A DNA stretch of 64,000 nt from an uncultured Roseobacter sp. (GCF_947495025.1 NZ_CANLXG010000002.1:124001-188000); one strand, 5' to 3'. Positions 1 to 8,800 are shown, counted from the first letter of the stretch. Notes: generated by a model not told the origin, from the letters alone. Program-made: numbers and translations.

Positions 1-621
1 CGCCGGTATCGCCGCCATATCCGCCCCCATGATCCGGGTCAGGATATCGGCATATTTCTGACCCCATTCATTGTCATTGCCACGCCCCCTGTAGGGCCCC
101 GGCTGATCAATCGCCGGGCTGAACGGGCGGACACAGTTTTCCGGTCCACCTTCTTCTTCGATCAGGTTGGCGGCGTAGCGTTTCGGATCAACACCCAGCT
201 GGCGGACAATCGCGCCCTGATCCCGGATCAGCCACTCGTCGTTGATCTGATTGTTGATGGCATGACAGTCAGCAAGGATGCGGTAAACCAGCGGCCTGCC
301 CGTGGCTTTGCCGTAAACTCCATCCCGCGCGTGCGTCGCGGTACTCAGCAAACGATGCGACGACAGCATCCCCTCTTCGGGCGTGCCGGACCAGATCACA
401 TCCTCGCCGAGCAGGGTACGGTCCGGGAATTCCGCCAGCGTCGCCATCGTTGCCCCGATGACATTCTGGTTGCCCACCACAACTGACGCAGGCGTGCGCA
501 CCACAATATCATCAGAGTAGTACCGGTGGAGCGTGGCAATCCCACGGTCTTCCCATATCTCTTTTGTGATCCCCAGAATGTAGTCGGGAAAATCTCTGAA
601 TTTAGGGTCGAAACCTTTCAC
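1..621 (-). CDS. NTF2/SnoaL-like protein, 3' end cut by window
   Basis: The frame is open from a GTG at 621 to the window edge (207 codons, no stop), so the C-terminus is missing. An AAGGA ribosome site lies about 8 bases upstream of the GTG, and the gene follows the lacI-type stop by 4 bases. Residues about 10-150 form one alpha+beta NTF2/SnoaL-like domain. It ends in the motif DEWLIRDQGAIVRQLG (128-143), which matches the (D/E)xWxxxDxxxxxxQxG signature of the three other NTF2-like proteins in this operon. A new segment begins near residue 160, so the full protein is probably a tandem-domain form. Function is unknown. By context it is the last visible gene of the sugar-ABC catabolic operon. 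Confidence 0.8.
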   Translation of the reverse strand, partial: MKGFDPKFRDFPDYILGITKEIWEDRGIATLHRYYSDDIVVRTPASVVVGNQNVIGATMATLAEFPDRTLLGEDVIWSGTPEEGMLSSHRLLSTATHARDGVYGKATGRPLVYRILADCHAINNQINDEWLIRDQGAIVRQLGVDPKRYAANLIEEEGGPENCVRPFSPAIDQPGPYRGRGNDNEWGQKYADILTRIMGADMAAIPA

Positions 622-625
622 GGTA

Positions 626-1633
626 CTATTCCTTTGGTTTGCGGGCAGAGCCGCGGACAATCAGTGGTCCGTCGAGGGCCACGCGTCTCGGAGCGGTATC
701 GTTGTCGGAAAGCCTGTCCATCAGAACACTCACCGTCTCAGCAACCATCCGGTTGGCAGGTTGTCTTACCGTCGTCAGATCATAGCTGGGCCAGCGCGCG
801 AGGGTCACGTCATCATAGCCGACAACAGAGACATCACCCGGCACCGAAAGACCCAGCTCAAAACGCAGCACATCCATCACAGCAAAGGCCATATGGTCGT
901 TGGCGACGAATACAGCATCGGGGCGCTCTGACCGGCTGAACATTTCGCGTGCTACGGCGCGGGCCTTCTCGAAATCGAAATCCGCTGCACGGCGGGCAAA
1001 AAGCGTCTGGCCTGCGTCCCTGAGGCCATCCATGAAGCCTGCCTCGCGGTCGATCTGGGTCGAGGCTCCTTCCCATCCCGCGATATGTGCAATGCGCCTG
1101 TGTCCGCCGGCCACAAGAAACTCCGCCAGTTTGCGCCCGCCTGCAACGTTGTCCGATGTGACACTGGACAGCCTGTCGTCATACTGGTGCCTGTTAAACA
1201 GCACGATGGGTATGCCCAGACCTTCGCAGCGTTCCGTCAGATCGTTGGACAGACCGACAGAGGCCGCGATGATTGCATCCACCTGATAGTCAAGGAGTTC
1301 GTCAATCACCGTCTGTGTGGCCTCGTGATCATTGGAGGCCATAAAGACCAGCACATGATAGCCCTCAGACTGCAGTGCCTTGGAAAGACGCTCGATCGCC
1401 TCGGGATAAAACTGGTTTTCCAGATAGGCCACCACCAGACCGATGATCCGGCTGCGTCCCGTAATCAGACTGCGCGCAATGACGTTTGGCCGGTATCCCA
1501 GCTGGGCTGCGGCTTTACGCACTTTTTCAGCTGTCCGTTTGCTGACTGACGCACCCGGCGTGAAAACACGGCTGACAGCCGAACGGCTGACACCTGCCTT
1601 TTCAGCAACTTCGAGAGAGGTCACCTTACCCAT
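626..1633 (-). CDS. LacI-family transcriptional regulator
   Basis: The N-terminal helix-turn-helix (residues about 5-24, TSLEVAEKAGVSRSAVSRVF) and the hinge region ending near residue 55 are typical of LacI/PurR. The rest is a periplasmic-binding-like effector domain. I place the start at the ATG at 1633 because GGAGAGG lies just upstream and family members begin directly before the HTH. A longer frame reaching 1699 would add 22 unlikely residues. The gene sits inside the leftward operon between the SDR and the last NTF2-like gene, so it probably controls its own operon. The likely operator is the CpG-centred palindrome at 11240-11259. The inducer is unknown but presumably the transported substrate or a derivative. 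Confidence 0.93.
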   Translation of the reverse strand: MGKVTSLEVAEKAGVSRSAVSRVFTPGASVSKRTAEKVRKAAAQLGYRPNVIARSLITGRSRIIGLVVAYLENQFYPEAIERLSKALQSEGYHVLVFMASNDHEATQTVIDELLDYQVDAIIAASVGLSNDLTERCEGLGIPIVLFNRHQYDDRLSSVTSDNVAGGRKLAEFLVAGGHRRIAHIAGWEGASTQIDREAGFMDGLRDAGQTLFARRAADFDFEKARAVAREMFSRSERPDAVFVANDHMAFAVMDVLRFELGLSVPGDVSVVGYDDVTLARWPSYDLTTVRQPANRMVAETVSVLMDRLSDNDTAPRRVALDGPLIVRGSARKPKE

Positions 1634-1673
1634 GGCACCTCTCCGACGCTGATATGCTGGTCTGAAAGCCCCA

Positions 1674-2435
1674 TCAACCAGCTGTCCATCCGCCATCAAT
1701 CAGCATTGATGTGCCGGTCACCATCGCAGAGGCGTCCGAGGCCAGGAAAACCGCCGCCCCCATGATGTCTTCCACCTCGCCCACTCTGGGCAGCTTGATC
1801 TTATCCATGATCCACGCCAGCCGCTCCGGGTTGGCAAATGTACCCTCTGTAAGCGGCGTCCGGATGAAGGTCGGACAGATCGTATTGATGCGGATGCCGG
1901 ATTTTCCCCACTCAATCGCCATGGATTTCACCATGCCCTCAAGCGCATGCTTTGATGCGCAATAGACTGCACGGTCCACACCGCCCACATGCCCCATCTG
2001 GCTGGAGATATGAATGATGGATCCCCGCCGGCCGGCTGCGATGAGCGCTCCGGCTGCGCGCGACGACAGGAAATAGGCGCTGCGCAGGTTGATATTCATC
2101 ACGGCATCAAAATCTGCCGGTGTTGTTTCGGTCGCCGGGCTATGGCGTGCGAGCCCTGCCGAATTGATGACCACGTCGAAAGGTGTCCCGAAGACCTCAT
2201 CCATCGCCTGCAGGTCTGTCTGATCAAATGTCAGCGCCTCGGCCGAGAGACCCGCCGCGGCCATCGCATCCACAGCGTCCTGCAACGGTCCGGCGCGCCT
2301 GGCGGCGCAGACCACATGCGCGCCCGCTTCGGCCAGCGCCACCGCGCACCCCAGACCAATGCCTGACGATCCACCAGTAACGAGCGCGCGGCTGCCGGTC
2401 AGGTCGGATCGTGGTGTTCGGGGTAAACGGGTCAC
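1674..2435 (-). CDS. SDR-family NAD(P)-dependent oxidoreductase
   Basis: This is a classical 253-residue short-chain dehydrogenase. The cofactor motif TGGSSGIG is at 20-27, NSAG at 91-94, the catalytic serine at about 144-145, and the YxxxK pair at Tyr158/Lys162. The C-terminus ends in the usual substrate-loop and IDGG segment. The GTG start overlaps the stop of the upstream NTF2-like gene by 4 bases (GTGA), implying translational coupling. In context it is likely to oxidise or reduce an alcohol/ketone intermediate of the compound imported by the adjacent ABC system. The substrate cannot be told from sequence. Confidence 0.93.
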   Translation of the reverse strand: MTRLPRTPRSDLTGSRALVTGGSSGIGLGCAVALAEAGAHVVCAARRAGPLQDAVDAMAAAGLSAEALTFDQTDLQAMDEVFGTPFDVVINSAGLARHSPATETTPADFDAVMNINLRSAYFLSSRAAGALIAAGRRGSIIHISSQMGHVGGVDRAVYCASKHALEGMVKSMAIEWGKSGIRINTICPTFIRTPLTEGTFANPERLAWIMDKIKLPRVGEVEDIMGAAVFLASDASAMVTGTSMLIDGGWTAG

Positions 2436-3481
2436 AGTGCTGCTCCGGTCTCCGGGTCAAACCCGTTTCGTACCTTGTTAAACTCGCGCATACGGGCCAG
2501 TACGTCGACCCCGATCTGATCATACATGTGCAACAGGTCGACCATCACCCAGTTTTCACGGATCAGGTCTTTTTCCAGCCGCCAGAAATCGAGGCTGCGC
2601 ATCGAAATCTTTTTACCCGGCGGTGCGATGCCCAGCCAGCCGCCGTCTGTGATCGACTGCACCATATTGGGCCATCCCGTCACGGCGGCGTAATTGCGGT
2701 CACCGAAGAAGTGGTATTCGATTTCGTCCAGGTACTGGCCGCGGTCAGGCATCGCATTCAGAAACGGGATCTGGTGCCAGTTCCTGAAGCCACTGATGCC
2801 CCGGCCTGTACCAATGCCCGAGGGTCCGTACCAGGACATTTTCGGGTGCCAGAACCGGTGCATCTGCATGACCTCCGGTCCGCCTTCTGAGGGATGCTTT
2901 TTCATGTGGCTCAGCATATCGACAATACGCTCACAGGTGCGAAAGCCTGCTGCCTCGTCTGATGGCCCTGTGATCAGCCCGTCACAGGTCGCAGGCCCCG
3001 GGACGTGCCATTCCCGCCCCAGCGACGGGCTCATTGGCCAGGCGCGCGCCTGCATCATAACTTCGGGAATATCCCAGAGCGCCTGTACTTCGGTAACCCT
3101 GCCATCCGTGATGCGATAGAACTCGTGGAACCGCAGATGAACCATGTGTCCGGTCGGCGGAATATCGAGCCAGGGCGCCGAGAATGTACCGCAATAATAG
3201 CCCCCGCAGCCAACCCAGTCCGCACCCTCCGGGGTTGTCCCGGCCATGACGATGAAATCACGCCGCTCCAGATCCGGGACCGCCGCCGCGAGCGGCAATA
3301 CCGCGCTGCTCATCCATGCCTCGACGCCCGCCAGGTTTTCGAACGGAAATGCGAGGCGGAAAACCACATCCTGCGCACAGGCCTTGTTCAGCGCTGTCCG
3401 CAGACTGTCGGGATTAAAGTCATACATCGCCGCCCGAACCGGTGCGATCAGGTCTTTATGGGTACTGTGCCGGTCTGTCAT
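2432..3481 (-). CDS. tandem-domain NTF2/SnoaL-like protein
   Basis: The 349-residue protein reads as two NTF2/SnoaL-like units, at about 15-150 and 175-330. The first ends in a degenerate form of the operon's signature (DGRVTEVQALWDIPEVMMQ, 126-144) and the second in ENWVMVDLLHMYDQIG (309-324). The stretch WHPKMSWYGPSGIG (211-224) is nearly repeated in the next gene upstream. No signal peptide or membrane segment is seen. Members of this fold include polyketide cyclases, ketosteroid isomerase and aldol-type enzymes, but many have no known activity. Both ends overlap neighbours by 4 bases, so it belongs firmly to the operon. Function is unknown. Confidence 0.85.
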   Translation of the reverse strand: MTDRHSTHKDLIAPVRAAMYDFNPDSLRTALNKACAQDVVFRLAFPFENLAGVEAWMSSAVLPLAAAVPDLERRDFIVMAGTTPEGADWVGCGGYYCGTFSAPWLDIPPTGHMVHLRFHEFYRITDGRVTEVQALWDIPEVMMQARAWPMSPSLGREWHVPGPATCDGLITGPSDEAAGFRTCERIVDMLSHMKKHPSEGGPEVMQMHRFWHPKMSWYGPSGIGTGRGISGFRNWHQIPFLNAMPDRGQYLDEIEYHFFGDRNYAAVTGWPNMVQSITDGGWLGIAPPGKKISMRSLDFWRLEKDLIRENWVMVDLLHMYDQIGVDVLARMREFNKVRNGFDPETGAAL

Positions 3482-4485
3482 GCCCGCGCCTTTTCCTTCA
3501 TTCTGTCAAACAGGCTGATACCCATCTGGGCAAAAAGGTGAACCATATCCACGAACACCCAGTTCTCGGTGAAACGGTCCCCGGTTCTCAGCCAGAAATC
3601 GAGGCCCGAGACCTCGATTGGTCGCCCAGTCGCGGCATGACCCAGATAGGGACCGCCATGGGTGCCCACGACGCCCATAGGCCCGGACGCGGCCAGGATA
3701 CGGTCTTCAGCAAAAAGGCTCTCCAGATGCATGACCTTCCGGTCGGGAAAGGCTCTGAGCCATGGCTGCTGGTGCAGATTTTCGAACTCCGCCAGTGAAA
3801 GGCAGGCGCCGATGCCACCCGGGCCATACCATTTTACATTCGGGTGAAAAAACCGGGCCATCCCCATGCTGGACAGGTCCTGCTCGTCAAAGCTGTTAAG
3901 CCCGCCGAAGATAAACCGGCGGCCAAAATCCAGCGTTTCTGCGGTTACACCGGGGTCCTGCGGTTCTGTCAGAACACCATCGTACGCGGTCGGCGCAGGA
4001 TAGACATGCGCAGCACCGCGCGGCGGCGGCAGAACACCAAGGCCGATCTGATCGAACCAGTCCACAAAATCCAGGATTGTCTGGGCGTGTACAACATTGC
4101 CCCCGGCATCAAATCGCAGGAACTCGCCCCACCGGATGCGCAGCGCGGTATCCTGTGCCGGAATGCCAAAAACCGGCGATGTGGCATGGCCGGTAAAATA
4201 CCCGGTGCCGGCTACCCACCTGGTGCCATCGCCCTGTCCGCTTTCATGCGCAGACGAGTCCCCTCCGAGGAAAAGATGGGTTTGCCGCGCAAGGTCCGGG
4301 ATCGCGGCACGCAGGGGCGCAAACATCTTTTCAATGATCGCCCCCGCAGACGTACAGATGCCAACAGGTTCAGGACCCTGCCAGTGGCTCACCCGGGTCA
4401 GTTCCGGCAAAGCACTGGCAGGATCAGTGTCAAGCGCCCGCCACAGCCGCAGAGCCGTCTCCTTGTTTCGCTGGTTTGGCTGCAC
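3478..4485 (-). CDS. tandem-domain NTF2/SnoaL-like protein (paralogue)
   Basis: This 335-residue paralogue of the neighbouring gene has the same two-unit layout. The first unit closes with GGNVVHAQTILDFVDWFDQIG (about 128-148, shown here in part) and the second with ENWVFVDMVHLFAQMG (307-322). The block HPNVKWYGPGGIG (214-226) matches the sister protein. It overlaps that gene by 4 bases (ATGA) and starts 6 bases after the HisD-like stop. The second unit is better conserved between the two than the first, which suggests that it carries the active site. That is inference only. Catalytic role and substrate are unknown. Confidence 0.83.
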   Translation of the reverse strand: MQPNQRNKETALRLWRALDTDPASALPELTRVSHWQGPEPVGICTSAGAIIEKMFAPLRAAIPDLARQTHLFLGGDSSAHESGQGDGTRWVAGTGYFTGHATSPVFGIPAQDTALRIRWGEFLRFDAGGNVVHAQTILDFVDWFDQIGLGVLPPPRGAAHVYPAPTAYDGVLTEPQDPGVTAETLDFGRRFIFGGLNSFDEQDLSSMGMARFFHPNVKWYGPGGIGACLSLAEFENLHQQPWLRAFPDRKVMHLESLFAEDRILAASGPMGVVGTHGGPYLGHAATGRPIEVSGLDFWLRTGDRFTENWVFVDMVHLFAQMGISLFDRMKEKARA

Positions 4486-4491
4486 GCGTGC

Positions 4492-5820
4492 TTACTCCGC
4501 TGCTTCCTTCGCCGGCGCACCTTCGCCATAGGGCACATTGAGCCCGCCGTATCTGCGGACGCGCAGATTGCACTGCTCGGCGTGCCCTACGAACCCTTCA
4601 AGCATACAGAGCCGCGAACCGTAGGCCCCGATTTCTGCGGCCGCCTCATCGGTGGTGATCTTCTGGTAGCTGTGGGTCTTGAGGAACTTACCAACCCAGA
4701 GACCGCCGGTATAACGACCGGCCTTTTTGGTCGGCAATGTATGGTTTGTCCCGATGACCTTGTCGCCGTTTGCCACGTTCGTGCGGGGCCCCAGAAACAG
4801 GGCGCCATAGCAGGTCATATTTTCCAGAAACCAGTCATCCCGTTCTGTCATGACCTGGACGTGCTCTGACGCGACATCGTCGGCCACCTGCAGCATCTCC
4901 TCCCATGTGTCGCACAGAATAACCTCGCCATATTCTTCCCAGCTGACCCGCGCCGTGTCGGCTGTGGGCAGAATGGTCAGAATACGTTCGATTTCTGAGA
5001 GGGTCTCATCGGCCAGTCTGCGCGAATTGGTCAGCAGCACCGCGGGCGAGTTGTACCCGTGCTCGGCCTGCCCCAGCAGGTCGGTTGCACACATCTCGGC
5101 ATCCACGGTTTCATCGGCGATCACCATGGTCTCAGTCGGACCGGCGAACAGATCGATCCCGACGCGGCCAAAAAGCTGCCTTTTGGCTTCGGCCACAAAG
5201 GCATTGCCCGGGCCAACCAGCATATGCACAGGCTCAATCGTTTCCGTGCCAATTGCCATCGCACCCACAGCCTGGATCCCGCCCATGACGTAAATCTCAT
5301 GCGCACCGCCCAGATGCATCGCCGCGATCACTGCCGGGTTCGGCCTGCCCCTGAAAGGCGGCGTGCAGGCGATGATACGCGGCACGCCAGCTACGCTGGC
5401 CGTCGCCACGGACATATGTGCCGATGCCACCATCGGAAATTTGCCCCCCGGCACATAGCATCCCACGGACTGCACAGGGATGTTTTTGTGCCCCAGAATG
5501 ACCCCCGGCATTGTCTCGATCTCGATATCCAGCATGCTGTCGCGCTGCGCCTGGGCAAAGTTGCGCACCTGCGCCTGGGCAAATTCGATATCGTGCAGCT
5601 CCTGCGGGCTGAGCTGGGAGATCAGTGCCTCAATCTCTTCCTCGCTCAGGCGGAAGGATGCAGGCGAATAGCTGTCGAATTTCTCGCTCAGCTCGCGCAC
5701 CGCTACATCGCCGCGGGCCTCAATATCTGCCAGGGTGCTTTCGACCGCAGCACGGGTTTTTGCATCGTCATCGGCACGTTCGGCATCCGATTTTCCGCGT
5801 TTGAGATATTCTATAGCCAT
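4492..5820 (-). CDS. histidinol-dehydrogenase-like NAD enzyme (HpsN-like)
   Basis: The 442 residues cover a full HisD fold. The metal and catalytic positions of HisD appear conserved: Gln251 and His254 ([10 protein letters not shown]), the Glu319-His320 pair, Asp353, His360 in GTNHTLPT, and His413 near the C-terminus. HisD catalyses two successive NAD-dependent oxidations of an alcohol to a carboxylate. Relatives outside his operons include HpsN (sulfopropanediol 3-dehydrogenase). No his gene is nearby, and the sugar-ABC/SDR/LacI context argues for catabolism of an imported hydroxylated compound. It differs from the characterised HpsN systems in having an ABC rather than a TRAP-type importer. 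I would not assign DHPS as substrate without testing. Confidence 0.88.
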   Translation of the reverse strand: MAIEYLKRGKSDAERADDDAKTRAAVESTLADIEARGDVAVRELSEKFDSYSPASFRLSEEEIEALISQLSPQELHDIEFAQAQVRNFAQAQRDSMLDIEIETMPGVILGHKNIPVQSVGCYVPGGKFPMVASAHMSVATASVAGVPRIIACTPPFRGRPNPAVIAAMHLGGAHEIYVMGGIQAVGAMAIGTETIEPVHMLVGPGNAFVAEAKRQLFGRVGIDLFAGPTETMVIADETVDAEMCATDLLGQAEHGYNSPAVLLTNSRRLADETLSEIERILTILPTADTARVSWEEYGEVILCDTWEEMLQVADDVASEHVQVMTERDDWFLENMTCYGALFLGPRTNVANGDKVIGTNHTLPTKKAGRYTGGLWVGKFLKTHSYQKITTDEAAAEIGAYGSRLCMLEGFVGHAEQCNLRVRRYGGLNVPYGEGAPAKEAAE

Positions 5821-5832
5821 TCTTCCTGTTCC

Positions 5833-6363
5833 TCACTGACCGGGGCGCGGCGGCTCTTTCTCGCCGCGATCAAAGGCTTCCCAGCCCTCACCGCCAAAAA
5901 CGTCATGGCCCAGCTGGGCCAGCACGTGCGGGAAATCCACCATCACCCAGTTGTCGGTGATCTTCCCTTCCTCGACTTTCCAGAAATCCATGTAACGGAT
6001 CTCGACCCGCCTGCCGGTTGGGGCGACGCCCATGAATTCTCCGGAATGCGTCGCCTCCTGACGCCCGAATGCCGCCGCCCATTCGCCCATATACAGACGC
6101 GCCTCGTCGACACAGACCTTGTCGGAAAACGCTGCCTGGAAAGGACGTTGCCAGTTGTCCTGAAACTCGCGCAGACCGTTCTTGGTCCCGCAGCCCTGGT
6201 TGCCCATCCAGCGGAAACTTTCCGCGAAAAAGGTGCCGATGTCGTCAATACGGTGATCGTTCAGCCCATCCACCATGCCTTCAATCACAGCACGGGTTTC
6301 ATCTGTTCTGCTCATGTCCGTGTCTTTGCTCAGCACGGCCTGTTCTGGTCTGGAGCCCTTCAT
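5833..6363 (-). CDS. single-domain NTF2/SnoaL-like protein
   Basis: The 176-residue protein contains one NTF2-like unit (about 20-155) ending in DNWVMVDFPHVLAQLG (137-152), the operon signature. I keep the ATG at 6363 because a strong AGGAGG site lies about 6 bases upstream. An internal ATG at 6315 lacks one. The gene begins 128 bases after the permease stop and ends 12 bases before the HisD-like gene. It is soluble with no export signal. It could be an isomerase, lyase or cyclase acting on the pathway intermediate, or a non-catalytic subunit. There is no direct evidence for any of these. Confidence 0.85.
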   Translation of the reverse strand: MKGSRPEQAVLSKDTDMSRTDETRAVIEGMVDGLNDHRIDDIGTFFAESFRWMGNQGCGTKNGLREFQDNWQRPFQAAFSDKVCVDEARLYMGEWAAAFGRQEATHSGEFMGVAPTGRRVEIRYMDFWKVEEGKITDNWVMVDFPHVLAQLGHDVFGGEGWEAFDRGEKEPPRPGQ

Positions 6364-6491
6364 CCGGACCCTCCTTTCTTCATCAGGTTGGAAACGCGTT
6401 GGTTATCTGCGCGTCCCGCTGATGAAATCACGGGGCATTCTGTTCAGAGCGGGATGGCGCTGCATCAGCCCTGATCTGGCGTTTCTGCTCA

Positions 6492-7649
6492 TCAGCCTTT
6501 CACCGCCCCTGCCGTCAGGCCGCTCACAATCTGGCGCTGGAACACCATGACCAGCAAAAAGAGCGGTGCCGTGATGGATACCGCGGCCGCCACCGCCTCG
6601 ACCTGGTCTGTGGTCGTGGTTTCGCGGTTAAAGTAACCCGCGATGGCCGGCACCATGGTCTGGTTCTGCGCATCAAGAAGCAGCGACGTTACCAGAAAGT
6701 CGTTATAGCCCAGCAGAAAGCTGAAAAGGCCCGTCGTAATAACGCCCGGCCACATCACCGGCATGATCACCCGGCGGAAAGCCTGGAAATGGCTGCACCC
6801 GTCAACGCGGGCGGCCTCGTCCAGTTCGGCGGGGATGTTCTGGAAAAAGCTGCGCAGCATCCAGATGGTGAAAGGCTGGTTGATCGACACCAGCACGGCA
6901 ATAACCGCCCACGGCTGACCATAGAGCGTCGGAGCACCTTCACCGAAGATCGGGCGCAGTATTTCGCTGGAGTTGATGAACACCGGCAGGTAGCCGGCGA
7001 CAAGCACCGAGTGTGGCAGAGCACGGAAGATCAGCGCCAGGATCAGCAGCCAGAACGCCAGATCGGAACCTGATCGCGCCAGCCCGTACCCGGCAAGCGT
7101 GCCGACGGTCAGCGAGATGGTAACAACCCCGGCAGTGACCAGCATGGAGTTGAGAAAGTTACGGTAGAATTCATTCTCGCCCCAGACGGCCACATAGTGT
7201 TCGGTCGTCAGACCCAGCACAGGTGTTCCGAGCGGGCCCAGAATACTGTTCACAACGCTCAGCACCAGTGGCAGCAATCCAAAAAATACGAGGATAAACG
7301 CGACCGCATAGAGAACGGCGCCAAAGACCCAGCCCAGCACAAGAAACGCGGGCGGTGAGTACTGCTGCACAAGTCCCGGGAGGCGCGTGAATGCCCAGCG
7401 GATCGAGAAATAGAGCACGATCAGCCCGACAACGATATCAATAACCGAAAGTCCGTTTCCCGCCGCCCGTGTCGCCGGGCCGCTGATGACGTCCCAGGGG
7501 CTGTCGGCAAAGGCATCCACCGGAGATTTGAAGCTCATGATTGCGATCCAGAAGATCGGAAATGCCGCGAGCAGGCACCAGAAGGCAAGAAAAGCGCCGG
7601 AGGAGAAACGCAGTGCAAAGGACTGCTGCATCGCTTTGGAGGTAGACAT
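6492..7649 (-). CDS. sugar ABC transporter permease, MalG-type, unusually long
   Basis: The C-terminal half is a normal MalG/UgpE-type inner-membrane permease with the ATPase-docking EAA loop (AELDEAARVDGCSHFQAFRRVIMP). The protein has 385 residues, about 100 more than usual. The extra length lies between the first membrane helix (about 18-40) and the core, at about 65-130, and contains two or three further hydrophobic helices. Start and stop overlap the upstream permease by one base (TGATG). It forms the transport channel with its partner, the binding protein and the ATPase of this operon. The substrate is probably a carbohydrate or polyol by family. Confidence 0.93.
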   Translation of the reverse strand: MSTSKAMQQSFALRFSSGAFLAFWCLLAAFPIFWIAIMSFKSPVDAFADSPWDVISGPATRAAGNGLSVIDIVVGLIVLYFSIRWAFTRLPGLVQQYSPPAFLVLGWVFGAVLYAVAFILVFFGLLPLVLSVVNSILGPLGTPVLGLTTEHYVAVWGENEFYRNFLNSMLVTAGVVTISLTVGTLAGYGLARSGSDLAFWLLILALIFRALPHSVLVAGYLPVFINSSEILRPIFGEGAPTLYGQPWAVIAVLVSINQPFTIWMLRSFFQNIPAELDEAARVDGCSHFQAFRRVIMPVMWPGVITTGLFSFLLGYNDFLVTSLLLDAQNQTMVPAIAGYFNRETTTTDQVEAVAAAVSITAPLFLLVMVFQRQIVSGLTAGAVKG

Positions 7650-8674
7650 CAGTGCGCACTCCCTTTGTGGTCACGCCATGTACGGCGCAGCGGCAGGATC
7701 AGCAGGAAGACAATCCCGATCATGGTCAGCATGGCAGAGGCAGAGGCCCGGGAAATTGCCCGGTTCCCGGCATCGTCAGGCGTCATGAAGTCATAGGTCA
7801 GCCACTGCAGAGAAATCACATGCGCCTGGCTGCGGAAGCCGACGATTTCCTCGAAGACGCGGTAGCAGTCCATCAGGTGGATCAGCGCAATGAAAACGAT
7901 CAGCGGCATCAGATGCGGCACGATCACATGACGCAGTCTTTCCCAGCGGCTGGCCCCGTCAATTACAGCAGATTCCAGCGTGTCCATATTTACGGTCTGC
8001 AGGCCTGCGTAGAAAATCACGAACGCAAAAGGTGCCACGTGCCAGACACGGTAGAAATACATCAGCAATTCGATGGTCCAGGCCTGGGCAAACATCGAGA
8101 TATTCTGGCCGGACCAGCGTTCCATCATCGCGGTCAGAATACCGTCGCCTACGAAGAGCCAGTAGATAGAAAGCGACCCGATCACCGGCGTGATGATGAA
8201 CGGCAGAAGCGAAATAAAGATGATCGGTCCGCGTATGGCCCGGGTGGCGTTATTGACCGCTAGCGCGATCGCCAGACCAACGCCGATCACCAGCGGCAGG
8301 GTCAGCAAAGTGAAAGACAGGGTAAACCGCAAGGCCTTCCAGAAATCGATCTGCATGATGTCATTCCAGCTGCCATTGCCGACGGCGGCCCAGAATTTAT
8401 CCATTTGCAGAACGTTCTTGTAGCTTTGCAAACCAACCCATCTGGTCTCGGTGATGGTCTTGCCATTGTCGTCCAGCACCGGGACCGTCTTTATTTCAGT
8501 GGTACAGGTCTGCGTCAGGAAACCCGGCGTACAGGTCTCGACCTCGACCTGTTCAAGGATCGGCTGGGTCACCTGAAAACTCTGGATGAATACGCTGATC
8601 AGAGGGGCCGCAATAAACAGAAGCATCATAAAGACTGACGGGCCGACAAAGGCTGCAAATGTCCTGAACTTCAT
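7649..8674 (-). CDS. sugar ABC transporter permease, MalF-type
   Basis: This 341-residue inner-membrane protein has an N-terminal helix (about 10-32), then a periplasmic loop of about 70 residues containing a Cys pair-rich stretch (ETCTPGFLTQTCTTEI), then the MalF/UgpA-type permease core. The EAA loop reads LESAVIDGASRWERLRHVIVP. It is followed by its MalG-type partner with a one-base overlap and preceded by a 126-base gap after the binding-protein gene. The loop cysteines could form a disulfide in the periplasm, which is not a general feature of the family. Confidence 0.93.
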   Translation of the reverse strand: MKFRTFAAFVGPSVFMMLLFIAAPLISVFIQSFQVTQPILEQVEVETCTPGFLTQTCTTEIKTVPVLDDNGKTITETRWVGLQSYKNVLQMDKFWAAVGNGSWNDIMQIDFWKALRFTLSFTLLTLPLVIGVGLAIALAVNNATRAIRGPIIFISLLPFIITPVIGSLSIYWLFVGDGILTAMMERWSGQNISMFAQAWTIELLMYFYRVWHVAPFAFVIFYAGLQTVNMDTLESAVIDGASRWERLRHVIVPHLMPLIVFIALIHLMDCYRVFEEIVGFRSQAHVISLQWLTYDFMTPDDAGNRAISRASASAMLTMIGIVFLLILPLRRTWRDHKGSAH

Positions 8675-8699
8675 GGGGTTACTCCCTGCACCGGTCTGG

Positions 8700-8753
8700 T
8701 TTGCAATGTGTCCGGATAGTTTGCAAAGAAGCGCATCGCGCCACTTTGCAAAA
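8700..8753 (-). promoter_or_regulatory. three TTTGCAA motifs between binding protein and permease genes
   Basis: The motifs start at 8700 (TTTGCAA), 8720 (TTTGCAAA) and 8745 (TTTGCAAAA). Each matches a half of the LacI-type operator at 11240-11259. They lie upstream of the leftward permease genes, so they may be auxiliary regulator sites or an internal promoter control region. The match is to short motifs only. Confidence 0.35.
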
Positions 8754-8769
8754 TGCCCGGATGGTGGCG

Positions 8770-8793
8770 GCTGGCCGGACGGATCCGGCCAGC
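8770..8793 (-). other. intercistronic hairpin after the binding-protein gene
   Basis: GCTGGCCGGA (8770-8779) and TCCGGCCAGC (8784-8793) form a perfect 10-bp stem with a 4-base loop, beginning 8 bases after the binding-protein stop. No T-run follows on the minus strand. This suits a transcript-stabilising or partial-termination hairpin that raises binding-protein output relative to the permeases. Confidence 0.65.
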
Positions 8794-8800
8794 GCGTGTA

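Noticed and set aside
2411..2890. Plus-strand frame within the NTF2-like and SDR genes
   Set aside because: It is a shadow of leftward genes with better motifs and start sites.
4492..5820. Histidine biosynthesis hisD
   Set aside because: No other his gene is nearby, and the operon holds a sugar importer, SDR and LacI regulator. A catabolic HisD-like enzyme fits better.
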